This document shows, in pieces, positions 33,703 through 43,340 of a DNA stretch of 62,294 nt (the first letter of the stretch is position 1; each line of letters starts with the position of its first letter). The stretch is from an uncultured Flavobacteriales bacterium (GTDB taxonomy: Bacteria; Bacteroidota; Bacteroidia; CAIKAF01). Both the position numbers and the translations under genes were made by a program. The stretch spans positions 1 to 62,294 of the forward strand of contig CAILUT010000046.1 in the NCBI GenBank assembly GCA_903837495.1, written 5' to 3'. The notes beneath the pieces were generated by a model. It saw only the letters and a list, made by a program, of their open reading frames with translations. It ran no database searches and was not told the DNA's origin.

Positions 33703-35383
33703 GGTTTTCGCAGCCCTTTGTTTCTGCTGCATCGCTTTTGGGGTGCAGGGCCAAGACACCGAAGCTCAGGTGGCGTTTAAACAGGCTTTTTACAACGCCA
33801 CCACCCAAAAAATGCTGCAAAACAACCGGCAAGCCCTGGATTTGTTCCTGGAACTCTGCACCAAATACCCCCAAGAAGCTGGTCCAGCCCACGAGGTTGC
33901 CCGGCTGCTTGGCGAAAAAAGCCCCGACCTAGCTCTGCCTTTTGCCCAAAAAGCCCTGACCCTGCAACCCCATGAACCCTGGTTCATGTATTCCTTAATC
34001 GATTTGCTGGAACGCACAAACCAGTATGCCTCGGCGGCCGATTTAAAAATGAAACTCTTTGAACAGAACCGCGATTTTGAACAAGCCCTTGAAGCCGCCG
34101 AAATCTGGATTGGACTGAACAACCAAAAAAAACTGAACCAATGGGTCAATCAATTTATTCAGCAACCTGAAACCCAGGCCGATGCCATACGAATGGAATT
34201 AAAACAATACCGCAAAATCAGTCAGCCCAAAAAATACCTGAAGGCGGTGGAAAAACTGCAGCGGCGATTTCCCGAAAACACCCTGGTAATTGGGTCGCTG
34301 GGCGAAGCCTATGAACTGGCAAAACAATGGAAACAAGCCGAATTCTGGTACCGCACTTTGGCAGCCCAACACCCCGAAGACAGCAAAGTGCATTTTGCCC
34401 TCGCTCAAGTTTTAGAAAAGCAAGGACTTTTCGATTCGGCCACAGCAGCTCTGAGGCAGGGGTTTCTTCAAGCCTTGGTTCCCGTTTCGTATAAAATAAA
34501 TGTGCTGCATTCGCTCATGGAAGCCGGAGCTCAGGCAGAACGATTCCGGAACCAAGCCCTAGAAATGGGGCAAATCTTAGAACGCTTGCACGGGGGCGAA
34601 CCTGCCACCTTTTCGACGCTGGGCGACCTGTATTTGCGCGAAGGACGCATTGACACCGCGGTGCTATGGTACCGCCGACACCTCGACGCGGCCCCCCCCA
34701 ACCAGCAGGTGTACCTTCAATTGCTGCGCTTGGAATTCTTTCAGCGCGAATGGAAACAAGCCCTTAAAACCGCCGAAAAAATGGCCGAATTGTTCCCCGC
34801 AAACCCCCAGGCTTACCTCTATTTTGGCCTGGCCCTAAATAAAAATGGGCAATACGAAACAGCCCTTGAACAACTGAAAATCGGCGAGGTGTACCTAACC
34901 GCCTCCGATGCCCGAAACCGCCTCTTGTTTTTTCGCGAAAAAGCCATTGCTTACGCTGAATTGAAGCAATACGAAAGGGCTCAGACCGAAATGACCCGAG
35001 GGCTGGATTTGGTTGGTTTTGATGCCGATTTGGCCCTGTTGAGCATCTACCTGAAATTTCAACAATCGGGAAGCCAAACCGAAATCGAAAAGGCTCTGAA
35101 CACCTTTGCAGTGAAAGAAGGCGAAACCCCCGCCCTGCGTTCCGCCCGTTGGCTCCTGCAAACCCACAACAGCAAAACCCCCGAATTAAAACAAGAGTTG
35201 ATTCAAGCCCTTAACAGCCTAGGCAACAGCGAAAGCATGGCCTTAGAATGGCTGGGCGATGCCCTGCTAATTCTGGGTGAACAACAAGCCGCCCGCAAGG
35301 CCTACCTGAAAGCCGTCGAATTTCAACCCTTGCTTATAGGGCATCTTCAAGATAAACTATCATCTTTGTCCGAAATTCCATGA
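33692..35383 (+). CDS. Exported TPR-repeat protein
   Basis: The 563-residue protein has a signal peptide (MRAKVFAALCFCCIAFGVQGQ) and then an all-helical solenoid. Multiple TPR-type 34-residue pairs are visible, for example GSLGEAYELAKQWKQAEFWY near 205 and LYFGLALNKNGQYETALEQL near 385. It is probably periplasmic. Its place between a nucleotidyltransferase and a DUF4292 lipoprotein recurs in Bacteroidota and suggests a role in envelope biogenesis, perhaps scaffolding glycan or lipoprotein export. It overlaps both neighbours (11 bp and 4 bp), so expression is coupled. Confidence 0.87.
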   Translation: MRAKVFAALCFCCIAFGVQGQDTEAQVAFKQAFYNATTQKMLQNNRQALDLFLELCTKYPQEAGPAHEVARLLGEKSPDLALPFAQKALTLQPHEPWFMYSLIDLLERTNQYASAADLKMKLFEQNRDFEQALEAAEIWIGLNNQKKLNQWVNQFIQQPETQADAIRMELKQYRKISQPKKYLKAVEKLQRRFPENTLVIGSLGEAYELAKQWKQAEFWYRTLAAQHPEDSKVHFALAQVLEKQGLFDSATAALRQGFLQALVPVSYKINVLHSLMEAGAQAERFRNQALEMGQILERLHGGEPATFSTLGDLYLREGRIDTAVLWYRRHLDAAPPNQQVYLQLLRLEFFQREWKQALKTAEKMAELFPANPQAYLYFGLALNKNGQYETALEQLKIGEVYLTASDARNRLLFFREKAIAYAELKQYERAQTEMTRGLDLVGFDADLALLSIYLKFQQSGSQTEIEKALNTFAVKEGETPALRSARWLLQTHNSKTPELKQELIQALNSLGNSESMALEWLGDALLILGEQQAARKAYLKAVEFQPLLIGHLQDKLSSLSEIP

Positions 35384-36195
35384 GCATGCGCTGGGGCTTA
35401 TTTTTGTTGATGATGTTGGGCCTTGCTTGTGTTGCCCCTAAAGCCCGCAAACCTTTGCAGGAATTAAACCAAGCCAATTTGGCCCAGCAAAAGCAATTCG
35501 ATTCTCTGCTAAGCAACCGGCCCGAGTGGCAATGGCTGGAAGCCAAATTCAATGCCGACATTCGCGTAGGCGATGAACGCTTTTCGGCCAAAGGCAGGCT
35601 GCGCATGCGCAACGACAGCCTAATCTGGTTGTCCATCAAACCCGACATCGCCATCATCGAGGTTTTTCGCATCATCATTGTCAACGACACCGCCCAAGTG
35701 CTAGACCTGTTAAATAAAAAATACTATTGGGGTTCCGTGCGGCAGGCCACCGCTTGGCTGGGCCCCGAAAGCGGACTGTCTGAACTTCAAAACATCGTGT
35801 GGGGTTACCCCTTTTTGCTGCAACCGCGGGAGCGGTTTTCGGCCTTTCAGGCCGAGAAAGAAACGGTGCTGAGCACCTTTGGTCAGCCGGAAGAGCCAGA
35901 AAATACCGAGCTGAACGGGCAGCACTTGCGCTTTTTTGGACTCGGGCGGATCAGCGAAAGCCTCCTGATTCGTTCGGCCGAAAAGCAACGCATCCGCATG
36001 GAATTCACTGGCTATCACCCCATTGAAAAGCAGCTGTGGCCCGGCAAAATCAACATCTCGACCCGCGCCAACGGCAAAGACATCAGCATCAGTTTAGACA
36101 TGCAGCGCGTGCAACTGCAAGGCCCCTTCGATTTCCCCTTCACAATTCCCGACGCATATCCGCGCTTCAATTTAAGCGAATTCGGGGGCAATTAA
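35380..36195 (+). CDS. DUF4292 lipoprotein
   Basis: The 271-residue protein has a lipoprotein signal (MSMRWGLFLLMMLGLAC, Cys 17). The mature part is a curved beta-sheet type sequence with RMRNDSLIWLSIKPDIAIIEVFRI, typical of DUF4292, a family with the LolA/LolB-like fold. It may carry or receive lipoproteins or lipid. Its ATG overlaps the TPR stop (ATGA), so it is the third member of the trio. Hairpin copy 4 begins 10 bp after its stop codon. Confidence 0.87.
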   Translation: MSMRWGLFLLMMLGLACVAPKARKPLQELNQANLAQQKQFDSLLSNRPEWQWLEAKFNADIRVGDERFSAKGRLRMRNDSLIWLSIKPDIAIIEVFRIIIVNDTAQVLDLLNKKYYWGSVRQATAWLGPESGLSELQNIVWGYPFLLQPRERFSAFQAEKETVLSTFGQPEEPENTELNGQHLRFFGLGRISESLLIRSAEKQRIRMEFTGYHPIEKQLWPGKINISTRANGKDISISLDMQRVQLQGPFDFPFTIPDAYPRFNLSEFGGN

Positions 36196-36205
36196 ATTTT
36201 ATTTT

Positions 36206-36350
36206 GGGCGGCCTTTCCGGCTATCGCGGGTAGTACGCGTCCCAGCGGCCAGGGCAGCAGTGGGCCAGCAGTGGCTCCCAAGGTCGCCCTGCCGGCACAC
36301 GCTGCCCAAGGCCGCCGGTCCTGCGCGCTACCCCGCTCTATCCGGGCCGC
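36206..36350 (-). repeat. Long-hairpin element, copy 4 (most diverged)
   Basis: In minus-strand orientation it starts GCGGCCCGG and ends GGCCGCCC, so the outer helix is GCGGCC/GGCCGC in place of the GCGGCAG/CTGCCGC of copies 2, 3 and 5. GGGTAG/CTACCC is kept further in. The apex is GGGCGACCTTGGGAGCC. It lies between the convergent DUF4292 and helicase genes, in helicase orientation. Confidence 0.75.
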
Positions 36351-36406
36351 GGGCGGCATCGCTACGTTAACCAAACCCAAAGCAGCTCAGCAAGCTAAAT
36401 TCTCCC

Positions 36407-38641
36407 TTATTCGCCAGCTCCTGCCACAGCATTGGCCAACACTATGGTTTTGAGCGCTCGAACCACATGAAAATCGGGCTCGTCGCCCATGGCTTGCTTT
36501 AAGGCCGTTAAATCCAACTCTTTGTTTTGATGCGCAATGCTAAGCCAATTCCGCTGTTCGGGCGTTATAAACAAATCGGTCTCGGCCAATTTCCCCGCCA
36601 CCACCGCCTTGGCCAAATGGGTCCAAATGGTGGACTCTACAAAGCCCCGCTGTTCGGCAATCTGGGCAATACTTTTGCCCTCCAAATACAAATTCAAACT
36701 TTCCAACACGGTTTCGCCCTTTGGCTTGGAAGCCGGTTTTGAATTGCCCGCTGCCGCTCCCTGTGCACCTGCCCCTTGTGCAACCAAGGTTTTTCTCCAT
36801 TCTGGCTGCAAAATTTCCTTTAACCGCGCTTCATCAATGGGAGCTTGAGTCAACAGCGTTTCTACAATGCACCGGCACCGCTGCATGTTGCGTATTTGCG
36901 AAAACAAAACCTGATCCAACGATTCGGCCTCGTTCAGCACCTTTTTTATCTTTTTGGGCTGCTGTATGGCTCGATACAATTCGGAATTGGCTTTTATTAG
37001 CGGCGGCAAAAAATAGCTCTCGGCAGCTTGCAGCCGCTCCAATAAGGCTGTGCTAATGCCTTGTTTAGAAAGGGTTCGCAGCTGTTGCTGAAACCGTTCG
37101 GCCACCTCCTGCAAAGGAAATAAGGCTTCTAGCAAACTGCTGCCCAAGGAATAACCTTCGGTTATAGCGGCCTCTTCGGCAGCTTCGCGAAAATCCCGTA
37201 TTTCGCGGATGCAGCCCAACAACGAATACGAGCTCATGGCCAAACTCAGGGCATACTCGGCCGAAGCCTCTGAAAACAAGCCTTTCAAGGTCTCGGCATC
37301 CGGTCGCCCCTGCTCAAATTCAGTTAAGGTTTTGGGCACCTCTATTCCCCGTTCTGGAAAGGGCGACAACAGGATTAACCCCTGCAATCCGGTTAAGCGC
37401 GACAAGGCTACATAACTTTGGCCAGAAGCAAAAATGTTGCTCACATCTAATATAGCCCGCTCAAAGGTCAAGCCTTGGCTTTTGTGGATGGTGATGGCCC
37501 AGGCCAGCCGCAGGGGAAATTGAGTGTAGCTTCCAATCACATCTTGACGGATGCTGCCTGAAGCATTGTCAACGCTGTAGCGTATGTTTTCCCAGGTATG
37601 GGCTTCGACCTCAAGCCTTAAGCCGTCTTCGGTTTTTACGTACACGCTTTTTTCTGACAAGGAATACACTTTTGCCAGTTTTCCGTTGTAGTAGCGCCCC
37701 TCGCCGCTGGTATCGTTTTTAATAAACATCACCTGAGCCCCTTCTTTCAGCACCAATTTGGGGTCGCAAGGATACATGCTTTCCGGAAATTCGCCCTTTA
37801 CAAAAGCGGGATATACGTAAGGCTCTTCGGGAATGGCACGAAGTTCCTGCTCGTTCATTCGGGCCGCCATCCAATTGTGGGTGGTCAGCGTGATGTAAGA
37901 TTCGGTGTAGTCGGGCGTGAAATTCGGATTGAAATGTTGGTTTAACCGGTCAATATCGGCCCGGGTAGGTTCGTTGTAGCGGAGCCGGTTTAAGAGGGCC
38001 ACAAAATCGGGGTCGGTTTGCCGGTAAATTTTGGTCAGTTCAATGTGCACCGGTGGTTCGTCGCGCAAGGCATGGGCCTGAAAAAAATACAATCCATCGG
38101 GGTAATAGGCCCTCAATACTTCCCATTCTTCGTCTTTAATGACCGGAGGCAGCTGCATTAAATCGCCAATAAACAAGACCTGCATGCCACCAAAGGGCTG
38201 CCGGCTTTTCCGAACCCAACGCAAAACTTGGTCAATGGCATCCAAGGTGTCGGCACGCAACATACTCACCTCATCAATCACCAACAAATCGGCACTGCGT
38301 ATGGCTTTTCGTTTCACAGCCGATAGGCGGATTCGGCGAGTTAGGGTGGATTGGGTTTCAAAAGCCAAAGAACCCATCACCACCATGTCGCGTTGAGCAG
38401 GTATAAATCCCGTTAGGGGCAGCTGAAACTGGGAATGCAAGGTAACTCCGCCGGCGTTCAATGCCGCAATGCCCGTGGGTGCTGCAACCAGCAAAGGCTT
38501 GGGCGGATTGGCTTTGATGCGGTGTAAGAAGGTTGTTTTTCCCGTTCCTGCTTTGCCCGTCAAAAACACATGCCGGCCGGTTTGATTTAAAAAATATTCG
38601 GCAATCCTAGCTGGATCTTCCGCTCCTGTAATCATTGACAT
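36407..38641 (-). CDS. Pif1-like SF1 helicase with C-terminal RecQ-type HTH
   Basis: The 744-residue protein carries the SF1B motor: Walker A VFLTGKAGTGKTTFLH near residue 30, motif Ia VAAPTGIAALNAGGVTLHS, Walker B DLLVIDEVSMLRAD, motif III GGMQVLFIGDLMQLPPV, and motifs V/VI in AITIHKSQGLTFERAILD and YVALSRLTGL. After a helical linker the C-terminus has a helix-turn-helix module (EGKSIAQIAEQRGFVESTIWTHLAKAV) of the type found in Bacteroidota RecQ/Pif1 proteins. It probably unwinds structured DNA 5'-3', including G-quadruplexes by family analogy. Confidence 0.9.
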   Translation of the reverse strand: MSMITGAEDPARIAEYFLNQTGRHVFLTGKAGTGKTTFLHRIKANPPKPLLVAAPTGIAALNAGGVTLHSQFQLPLTGFIPAQRDMVVMGSLAFETQSTLTRRIRLSAVKRKAIRSADLLVIDEVSMLRADTLDAIDQVLRWVRKSRQPFGGMQVLFIGDLMQLPPVIKDEEWEVLRAYYPDGLYFFQAHALRDEPPVHIELTKIYRQTDPDFVALLNRLRYNEPTRADIDRLNQHFNPNFTPDYTESYITLTTHNWMAARMNEQELRAIPEEPYVYPAFVKGEFPESMYPCDPKLVLKEGAQVMFIKNDTSGEGRYYNGKLAKVYSLSEKSVYVKTEDGLRLEVEAHTWENIRYSVDNASGSIRQDVIGSYTQFPLRLAWAITIHKSQGLTFERAILDVSNIFASGQSYVALSRLTGLQGLILLSPFPERGIEVPKTLTEFEQGRPDAETLKGLFSEASAEYALSLAMSSYSLLGCIREIRDFREAAEEAAITEGYSLGSSLLEALFPLQEVAERFQQQLRTLSKQGISTALLERLQAAESYFLPPLIKANSELYRAIQQPKKIKKVLNEAESLDQVLFSQIRNMQRCRCIVETLLTQAPIDEARLKEILQPEWRKTLVAQGAGAQGAAAGNSKPASKPKGETVLESLNLYLEGKSIAQIAEQRGFVESTIWTHLAKAVVAGKLAETDLFITPEQRNWLSIAHQNKELDLTALKQAMGDEPDFHVVRALKTIVLANAVAGAGE

Positions 38642-38726
38642 ACTAAAAATAAGGTGTTGCTTTTACCCCGCTTTTCAAAGATAGCCATTTCACAGGGGAT
38701 ATGTCAAGGGAAACCCCCATATTTAT

Positions 38727-39176
38727 TTAGGGCTGTCCAAAATGCAAGGGCGCTTTCCAGCCTTGCAATTGAATAACCAAGGGCTGCCCGTTGTTCAAGG
38801 TTGAAATTTCAAACCGGTACTGTTGGCGCACTTCAGCCCGGCAAGGGTCTTCTCCCCTACCCAACAACCTCAACGGCACTTGGGGCGGCATGGATTTCAT
38901 CATGGAACCGTTCCAAATTAAATCGACCGAAACGCTGCCGCAGCCGCCACTGCGGCGCACATCTACCACCAAACAGCGCCCATCTAGGTAGGCGGTATCG
39001 ATGTTCAATGCAAATCCAGGCATAGAAAACAGCGCGTTGTCCATAATCCAGCCGCCTCCGCAAGCTGGCTTGCGGCCGGTTTGATGCGGAGCTTCGGCGC
39101 TGTAAGCCGGGCTGCCCGACTTGCACCCCAACATCAAAAAAAATGAGCAAACAGAAACAAGGCGTAGCAACATCAT
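38727..39176 (-). CDS. Small hypothetical lipoprotein
   Basis: The 149-residue protein begins MMLLRLVSVCSFFLMLGCKSG, a good lipoprotein signal with Cys 18. The mature domain is beta-rich with a conserved-looking pair of disulfide-type cysteines (PACGGGW, GGCGSVSVDL) and a C-terminal YRFEISTLNNGQPLVIQL. I do not recognise the family. Its ATG overlaps the ACMSD stop (ATGA), so it is co-translated with that enzyme although a functional link is not obvious. ATG 39173 is an equally possible start one codon later. Confidence 0.65.
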   Translation of the reverse strand: MMLLRLVSVCSFFLMLGCKSGSPAYSAEAPHQTGRKPACGGGWIMDNALFSMPGFALNIDTAYLDGRCLVVDVRRSGGCGSVSVDLIWNGSMMKSMPPQVPLRLLGRGEDPCRAEVRQQYRFEISTLNNGQPLVIQLQGWKAPLHFGQP

Positions 39177-40186
39177 AAGGCAAAAGAATCGGCGGAAAGG
39201 TTTAACCAATTTAGGGCGGAGCCATGGTAAAGAAGGGCCTTTTCCTTTTCGCTCAAGGGCATGGACTCCAAATACGCTCCAATTTCTAAGTCGCCCAAAG
39301 GAAAGGGGTAATCGGAACCCAGCATCATTTTTTCGGGACCTATTTTATCTAGAATGTACCGCGTCAGTTCGGCATCGTGGGTTATGGAATCGACCCAAAA
39401 GCGGCCAAACGAATCGCGGGGATTGATGGGATTGTCAATGGCCACTAAGTCGGGCCGGCAATGAAAACCGTGTTCAAGCCGGCCAATGGTGGGAATAAAA
39501 CTTCCACCGGCATGGGCAAAACAGACCCGCAAACCGGGCAAGCGTTCAAACATGCCGCTAAACACCATGCTGCTGGCAGCTCGGGCGGTTTCGGCGGGCA
39601 TTCCAACCAGCCAAGGCAGCCAATATTTTGACATGTGTTCTTGGCCCATCATGTTCCATGGGTGCACCAGTACGGCCATGCCCAAATCGGCACAGGCCTC
39701 AAAAATGGGAAACAGGCGGTCGTCGCCCAGGTTTATGTCGTTGATGTTGGACCCAATTTGAATGCCCGGAAGGCCGAGTTCTTCTTTTAATCTACGCAAC
39801 TCCTGAATCGCCAAGTTGGCATCTTGCATGGGCAGGGTTCCAAGCCCCACATAGTGCTTGGGATATTGGCTTTGAATTTGAGCCAAATGGTCGTTCAAAA
39901 AGGAGGCAACCCGCAATGTATCGTTGGGTTTGGCCCAATAGCTAAACATAACGGGGACGGTGCAAACCACCTGAACCTGAGTATGGAACTGGGCATATTC
40001 GTTTATGCGCAGTTCTGGATTCCAGCAATTTTCTTGAATTTCTCGGAAAAAGGTTTCCCCCTTCATCATTCGTGCGGCGCCCTTTTTGTGGTGGTGCAGG
40101 CGAATAAAGCCTCCATAGCCGAACTCGGCCGAAAAATCGGGAATATGCTCCGGCAACAAGTGGGTATGCATGTCGATTTTCAGCAT
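39173..40186 (-). CDS. 2-amino-3-carboxymuconate-6-semialdehyde decarboxylase
   Basis: The 337-residue protein is very close to the ACMSD family in length and sequence. MLKIDMHTHLLP provides the metal-binding His 7 and His 9, and YGGFIRLHHHKKGAARMM, ENCWNPELRI and VPVMFSYWAKPNDTL follow. VHPWNM, KYWLPWLVGMPAETA, VCFAHAGGSFIPTIGR and LGSDYPFPLGDLE supply the remaining ligands. It decarboxylates ACMS to 2-aminomuconate semialdehyde in the kynurenine pathway, diverting flux from quinolinate. The dehydrogenase at 3277-4719 would take the next step. The start at 40186 follows the family N-terminus. Confidence 0.93.
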   Translation of the reverse strand: MLKIDMHTHLLPEHIPDFSAEFGYGGFIRLHHHKKGAARMMKGETFFREIQENCWNPELRINEYAQFHTQVQVVCTVPVMFSYWAKPNDTLRVASFLNDHLAQIQSQYPKHYVGLGTLPMQDANLAIQELRRLKEELGLPGIQIGSNINDINLGDDRLFPIFEACADLGMAVLVHPWNMMGQEHMSKYWLPWLVGMPAETARAASSMVFSGMFERLPGLRVCFAHAGGSFIPTIGRLEHGFHCRPDLVAIDNPINPRDSFGRFWVDSITHDAELTRYILDKIGPEKMMLGSDYPFPLGDLEIGAYLESMPLSEKEKALLYHGSALNWLNLSADSFAL

Positions 40187-40244
40187 GGCCAAAGGTAAGA
40201 AAATTGGGCAGTTTGTTGGCGGCGCTTCAAACAACTGCGCCTCT

Positions 40245-40387
40245 GCGGCAGGGATTGACTGAGCTACCCCGCAAGGGTGCCGAAGCCTGGCCCGCTAGGT
40301 GCGGAGGCGACCTTAGGAGCCCCCGCAAACCAGCTGGGCCAGACTTTCGGCAGCCGCGGAGTAGCCAGGAAAGCGCGGCTGCCGCCC
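40245..40387 (+). repeat. Long-hairpin element, copy 5
   Basis: The whole 143-bp element pairs with itself. GCGGCAG pairs with CTGCCGC; GCTACcCCGC with GCGGaGTAGC; TGCCGAAG and CTGGCCC with CTTTCGGCA and GGGCCAG; GCTaGGT with ACCAGC; GCGGaGGC with GCCcCCGC. The apical loop sequence is GACCTTAGGA. It is nearly identical to copy 1. It ends 31 bp before the start codon of the exported amidohydrolase and has the same orientation. Confidence 0.88.
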
Positions 40388-40418
40388 AAAACGAAAAAGC
40401 TTTATTTATCTTTACCGC

Positions 40419-43340
40419 ATGCGGACTTCTCTCTTTATTCCATTGCTTGTGGCCTCGCTTAGGCTCGTTGCCCAGCAACCCGCCATTGGGCCTCATTCGG
40501 CCAATCGAATTTGGATTCAGGGCGCGACGGTGCATACAGCGCCCGGAAGCACCCTGTTAAATGCGTCTGTTTTGGTGGTTGACGGCTTGATTGCCTACGT
40601 TGGAACGGCGCCCAAAGACACCCTAAAATGCCTGAAAATTGAGGGCAAAAACCGGCATGTATATGCTTCGTTTGTTCATGCTCATTTTACTGCGGGCATG
40701 GACTTGGAGAAATCGGGATATGCGCCGGGGCCCCGCCCCCAATCGGAAAAAGAAGCCTTGCAATTTTGGCCCAACGATGCCGTTCATGCCGAACGCTGGT
40801 CGGGCAGCCATTGGGCGCCCAAAAGCCAAGACCTAAAGGCCTGGTGGAAAGCCGGTTTTGGATATGCCATACCTGTTTTAGACGACGGACTGATTCAAGG
40901 TCGCTTCCCTGCCATGAGCCTAGGCGGGCCAAGGTGGGTGGCAGAGCCCCTTTTGTACGAGGCCGCTCTGGGATTTTCGTTCGACAAAGGAGAATCCAAG
41001 CAAGATTATCCAAGTTCTTTGCCCGGAGCGGCGGCAGTGCTGCGGCAGTTTCTGGTAGATGCCCGCTACGCCGAAACCCATCCGGAATACCTGCGCCACC
41101 GCCGTTCGCTGGACCCCTACCTTGCGGCAAAAAACCGCCCCCATTTTATGCAAAGCCCTTCGGCCTGGGACATTCCTTTGTGGAAACAGCTTTTTCCCGA
41201 CCGAAACCTGGTTTTTGTGGATTATGGCGAAGCCCATTTGCTTGAAAACGCCGATTTAACCCAAGGCGACCGGCTTTTATTTCGCTGCGAAATGCCTTCG
41301 GTGCCCGAGGTGCGCGACCCCCTTGTGCTGGCCCGAACCAACATCATGGAACTGAAGCAATGGGAACAACGCTATGCCATACCTGCCTTGCTTGTGGCCC
41401 GTGGAATTCAACTGGCTTTGAATCCCGGAGAAAAAGCCGAGGAATTTGAAAAAACCTGCCGCGCATTTTTGCAGCATGGATTGAGCGAGGCCGAATTGCT
41501 CTCGGCCCTGACCACCCAACCCGCTGCCTGGTTGGGGCTCGACAAAAAAATAGGGAAAATAGAAGCAGGATACCGGGCGGGCTTACTTATTGCAGGCAAC
41601 CCACTTGGGCATGAGGACGGACTTCAAACCGAAGGAATCATTCTGGAAGGAGAATACCTGCCTTTGATTCAATCTGTAGAACGCCGAACCCTGAATTTTA
41701 TGCCCAGCGATTCAGGTCTTGACTCCTTGGCTTTTGTGTACACAGAAAAAGGGGGGAAAGCCCAGATTGTGGTGGCCGGCAAAACCTTAAATCCAGAGCA
41801 AGAAGCCGGGGGAAGTTTGATTTTTGAATGGCCCAAAAGCGCAAATCGACTGTATTTCCCAAAATGGCAGGCAACACATTCCAGTGCAAAGCCAAAGGTA
41901 GAACTGAAATTTATGGATACCCTAGGTGGCATTCAAAGCATCGCCTACCGGGTTGAAGCCCTGCAAGAGGAACCCGAACAGGAAACAGAAATCCAAGAAA
42001 AAATCAGCGAAATATCGACAGAAATATACCGCCCCTTTCATGCCTTTGGCTATTCGGGCAGAGACCAACCACAGCAAAAAGACATGGTGATTCGGTCGGC
42101 CCTGGTTTGGACAGGGCAAGCTGCCGGAGTTACGGAAACCGATGTGTATGTAAAAAAGGGCAAGATCGCCGGAATAGGGAAAGACCTAGCCGTGCCCAAG
42201 GGGACGGCAGAAATAAATGGAAAAGGCAAGCACCTAACTGCGGGCATCATTGATGAGCACTCCCACATTGCCTTGCGCAATGGGGTGAACGAATCGGGCT
42301 CGGCCATTTCGGCCGAGGTGCGCATGAAAGACGGATTAAATCCAGACGATCCCGCCATTTACAGGCAACTGGCCTCGGGCGTTACGGCCGCCCAATTGCT
42401 GCACGGTTCGGCCAACCCCATTGGGGGGCAATCGGCTTTAATTCGAATGAAATGGGGAGCCCCTGCATCCAGCATGCTGATGCCCGAAGCCCCCGCATTC
42501 AACAAATTTGCCCTGGGCGAAAATGTCAAACAATCAAATTGGGGAGAACGGTTTACCATCCGGTACCCACAAACCCGATTGGGCGTACAAGCCTTTATTC
42601 GAGAGCAGTTTTTGAAAGCCAAAAATCCAGAATCAGGCCCCCCATCGTTGCGCTATGAAATTTTAAACGAGATTCTGGCCGGAAAACGCAACATCACTTG
42701 CCACTCGTACGTAAGCAGCGAAATCTTGATGCTGATGCAGCTAGCCGACTCCATGGGTTTTAAAATAAGAACCTTTACCCATGTGTTGGAAGGCTATAAA
42801 GTAGCCAAAGAAATGGCCGCCCACGGAGCGGCCGGTTCCACCTTTTCCGATTGGTGGGCATACAAAGCCGAGGTGAACGATGCCATCCCCTACAATGCAG
42901 CAATTATGCACAAGGCCGGCATTCTGACGGCCTTAAATTCGGACGACGAAGCCATGGGAACCCGCCTGAACTTGGAAGCCGCAAAAATGGTGAGGTATGG
43001 CAACATATCGGAAGCAGAAGCTTGGAACATGGTTACCCTAAATCCAGCAAAAATGCTGGGCATCGATAAAAAAGTAGGAAGCATAGAAATCGGGAAAGAG
43101 GCCGACTTGGTTTTGTGGAACGGACACCCCATGATGGCGGCTTCGGTGCCGGAGTTTACTTGGATTGAAGGCTTTGACTACTATTCCCAAGAACGCCACA
43201 ACCGCATGCTGCAACGCAACGAGGCCGAAGCCAAACGGCTTCTCCCTGTGCTGATAAAAGCCATTTCAGAGGGAGAAAAACCAGAGGAACGGCCCTACAA
43301 ATCCTTTAACCCTTACCATTGTGAAGACCTTAATCCTTAG
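40419..43340 (+). CDS. Exported tandem amidohydrolase
   Basis: The 973-residue protein has a signal peptide (MRTSLFIPLLVASLRLVA) and two amidohydrolase halves. The C-terminal half (from about 560) has a full metal site: GIIDEHSHIAL, NITCHSYVSSEI, TFTHVLEGYKVA and LNSDDEAM, then GSIEIGKEADLVLWNGHP. It resembles imidazolonepropionase-like cyclic amidases or prolidases. The N-terminal half keeps the scaffold (GKIEAGYRAGLLIAGNPLG) but only a partial HxH (FVHAHF), so it may be inactive. Substrate unknown. It overlaps the next amidohydrolase gene by 20 bp. Confidence 0.88.
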   Translation: MRTSLFIPLLVASLRLVAQQPAIGPHSANRIWIQGATVHTAPGSTLLNASVLVVDGLIAYVGTAPKDTLKCLKIEGKNRHVYASFVHAHFTAGMDLEKSGYAPGPRPQSEKEALQFWPNDAVHAERWSGSHWAPKSQDLKAWWKAGFGYAIPVLDDGLIQGRFPAMSLGGPRWVAEPLLYEAALGFSFDKGESKQDYPSSLPGAAAVLRQFLVDARYAETHPEYLRHRRSLDPYLAAKNRPHFMQSPSAWDIPLWKQLFPDRNLVFVDYGEAHLLENADLTQGDRLLFRCEMPSVPEVRDPLVLARTNIMELKQWEQRYAIPALLVARGIQLALNPGEKAEEFEKTCRAFLQHGLSEAELLSALTTQPAAWLGLDKKIGKIEAGYRAGLLIAGNPLGHEDGLQTEGIILEGEYLPLIQSVERRTLNFMPSDSGLDSLAFVYTEKGGKAQIVVAGKTLNPEQEAGGSLIFEWPKSANRLYFPKWQATHSSAKPKVELKFMDTLGGIQSIAYRVEALQEEPEQETEIQEKISEISTEIYRPFHAFGYSGRDQPQQKDMVIRSALVWTGQAAGVTETDVYVKKGKIAGIGKDLAVPKGTAEINGKGKHLTAGIIDEHSHIALRNGVNESGSAISAEVRMKDGLNPDDPAIYRQLASGVTAAQLLHGSANPIGGQSALIRMKWGAPASSMLMPEAPAFNKFALGENVKQSNWGERFTIRYPQTRLGVQAFIREQFLKAKNPESGPPSLRYEILNEILAGKRNITCHSYVSSEILMLMQLADSMGFKIRTFTHVLEGYKVAKEMAAHGAAGSTFSDWWAYKAEVNDAIPYNAAIMHKAGILTALNSDDEAMGTRLNLEAAKMVRYGNISEAEAWNMVTLNPAKMLGIDKKVGSIEIGKEADLVLWNGHPMMAASVPEFTWIEGFDYYSQERHNRMLQRNEAEAKRLLPVLIKAISEGEKPEERPYKSFNPYHCEDLNP

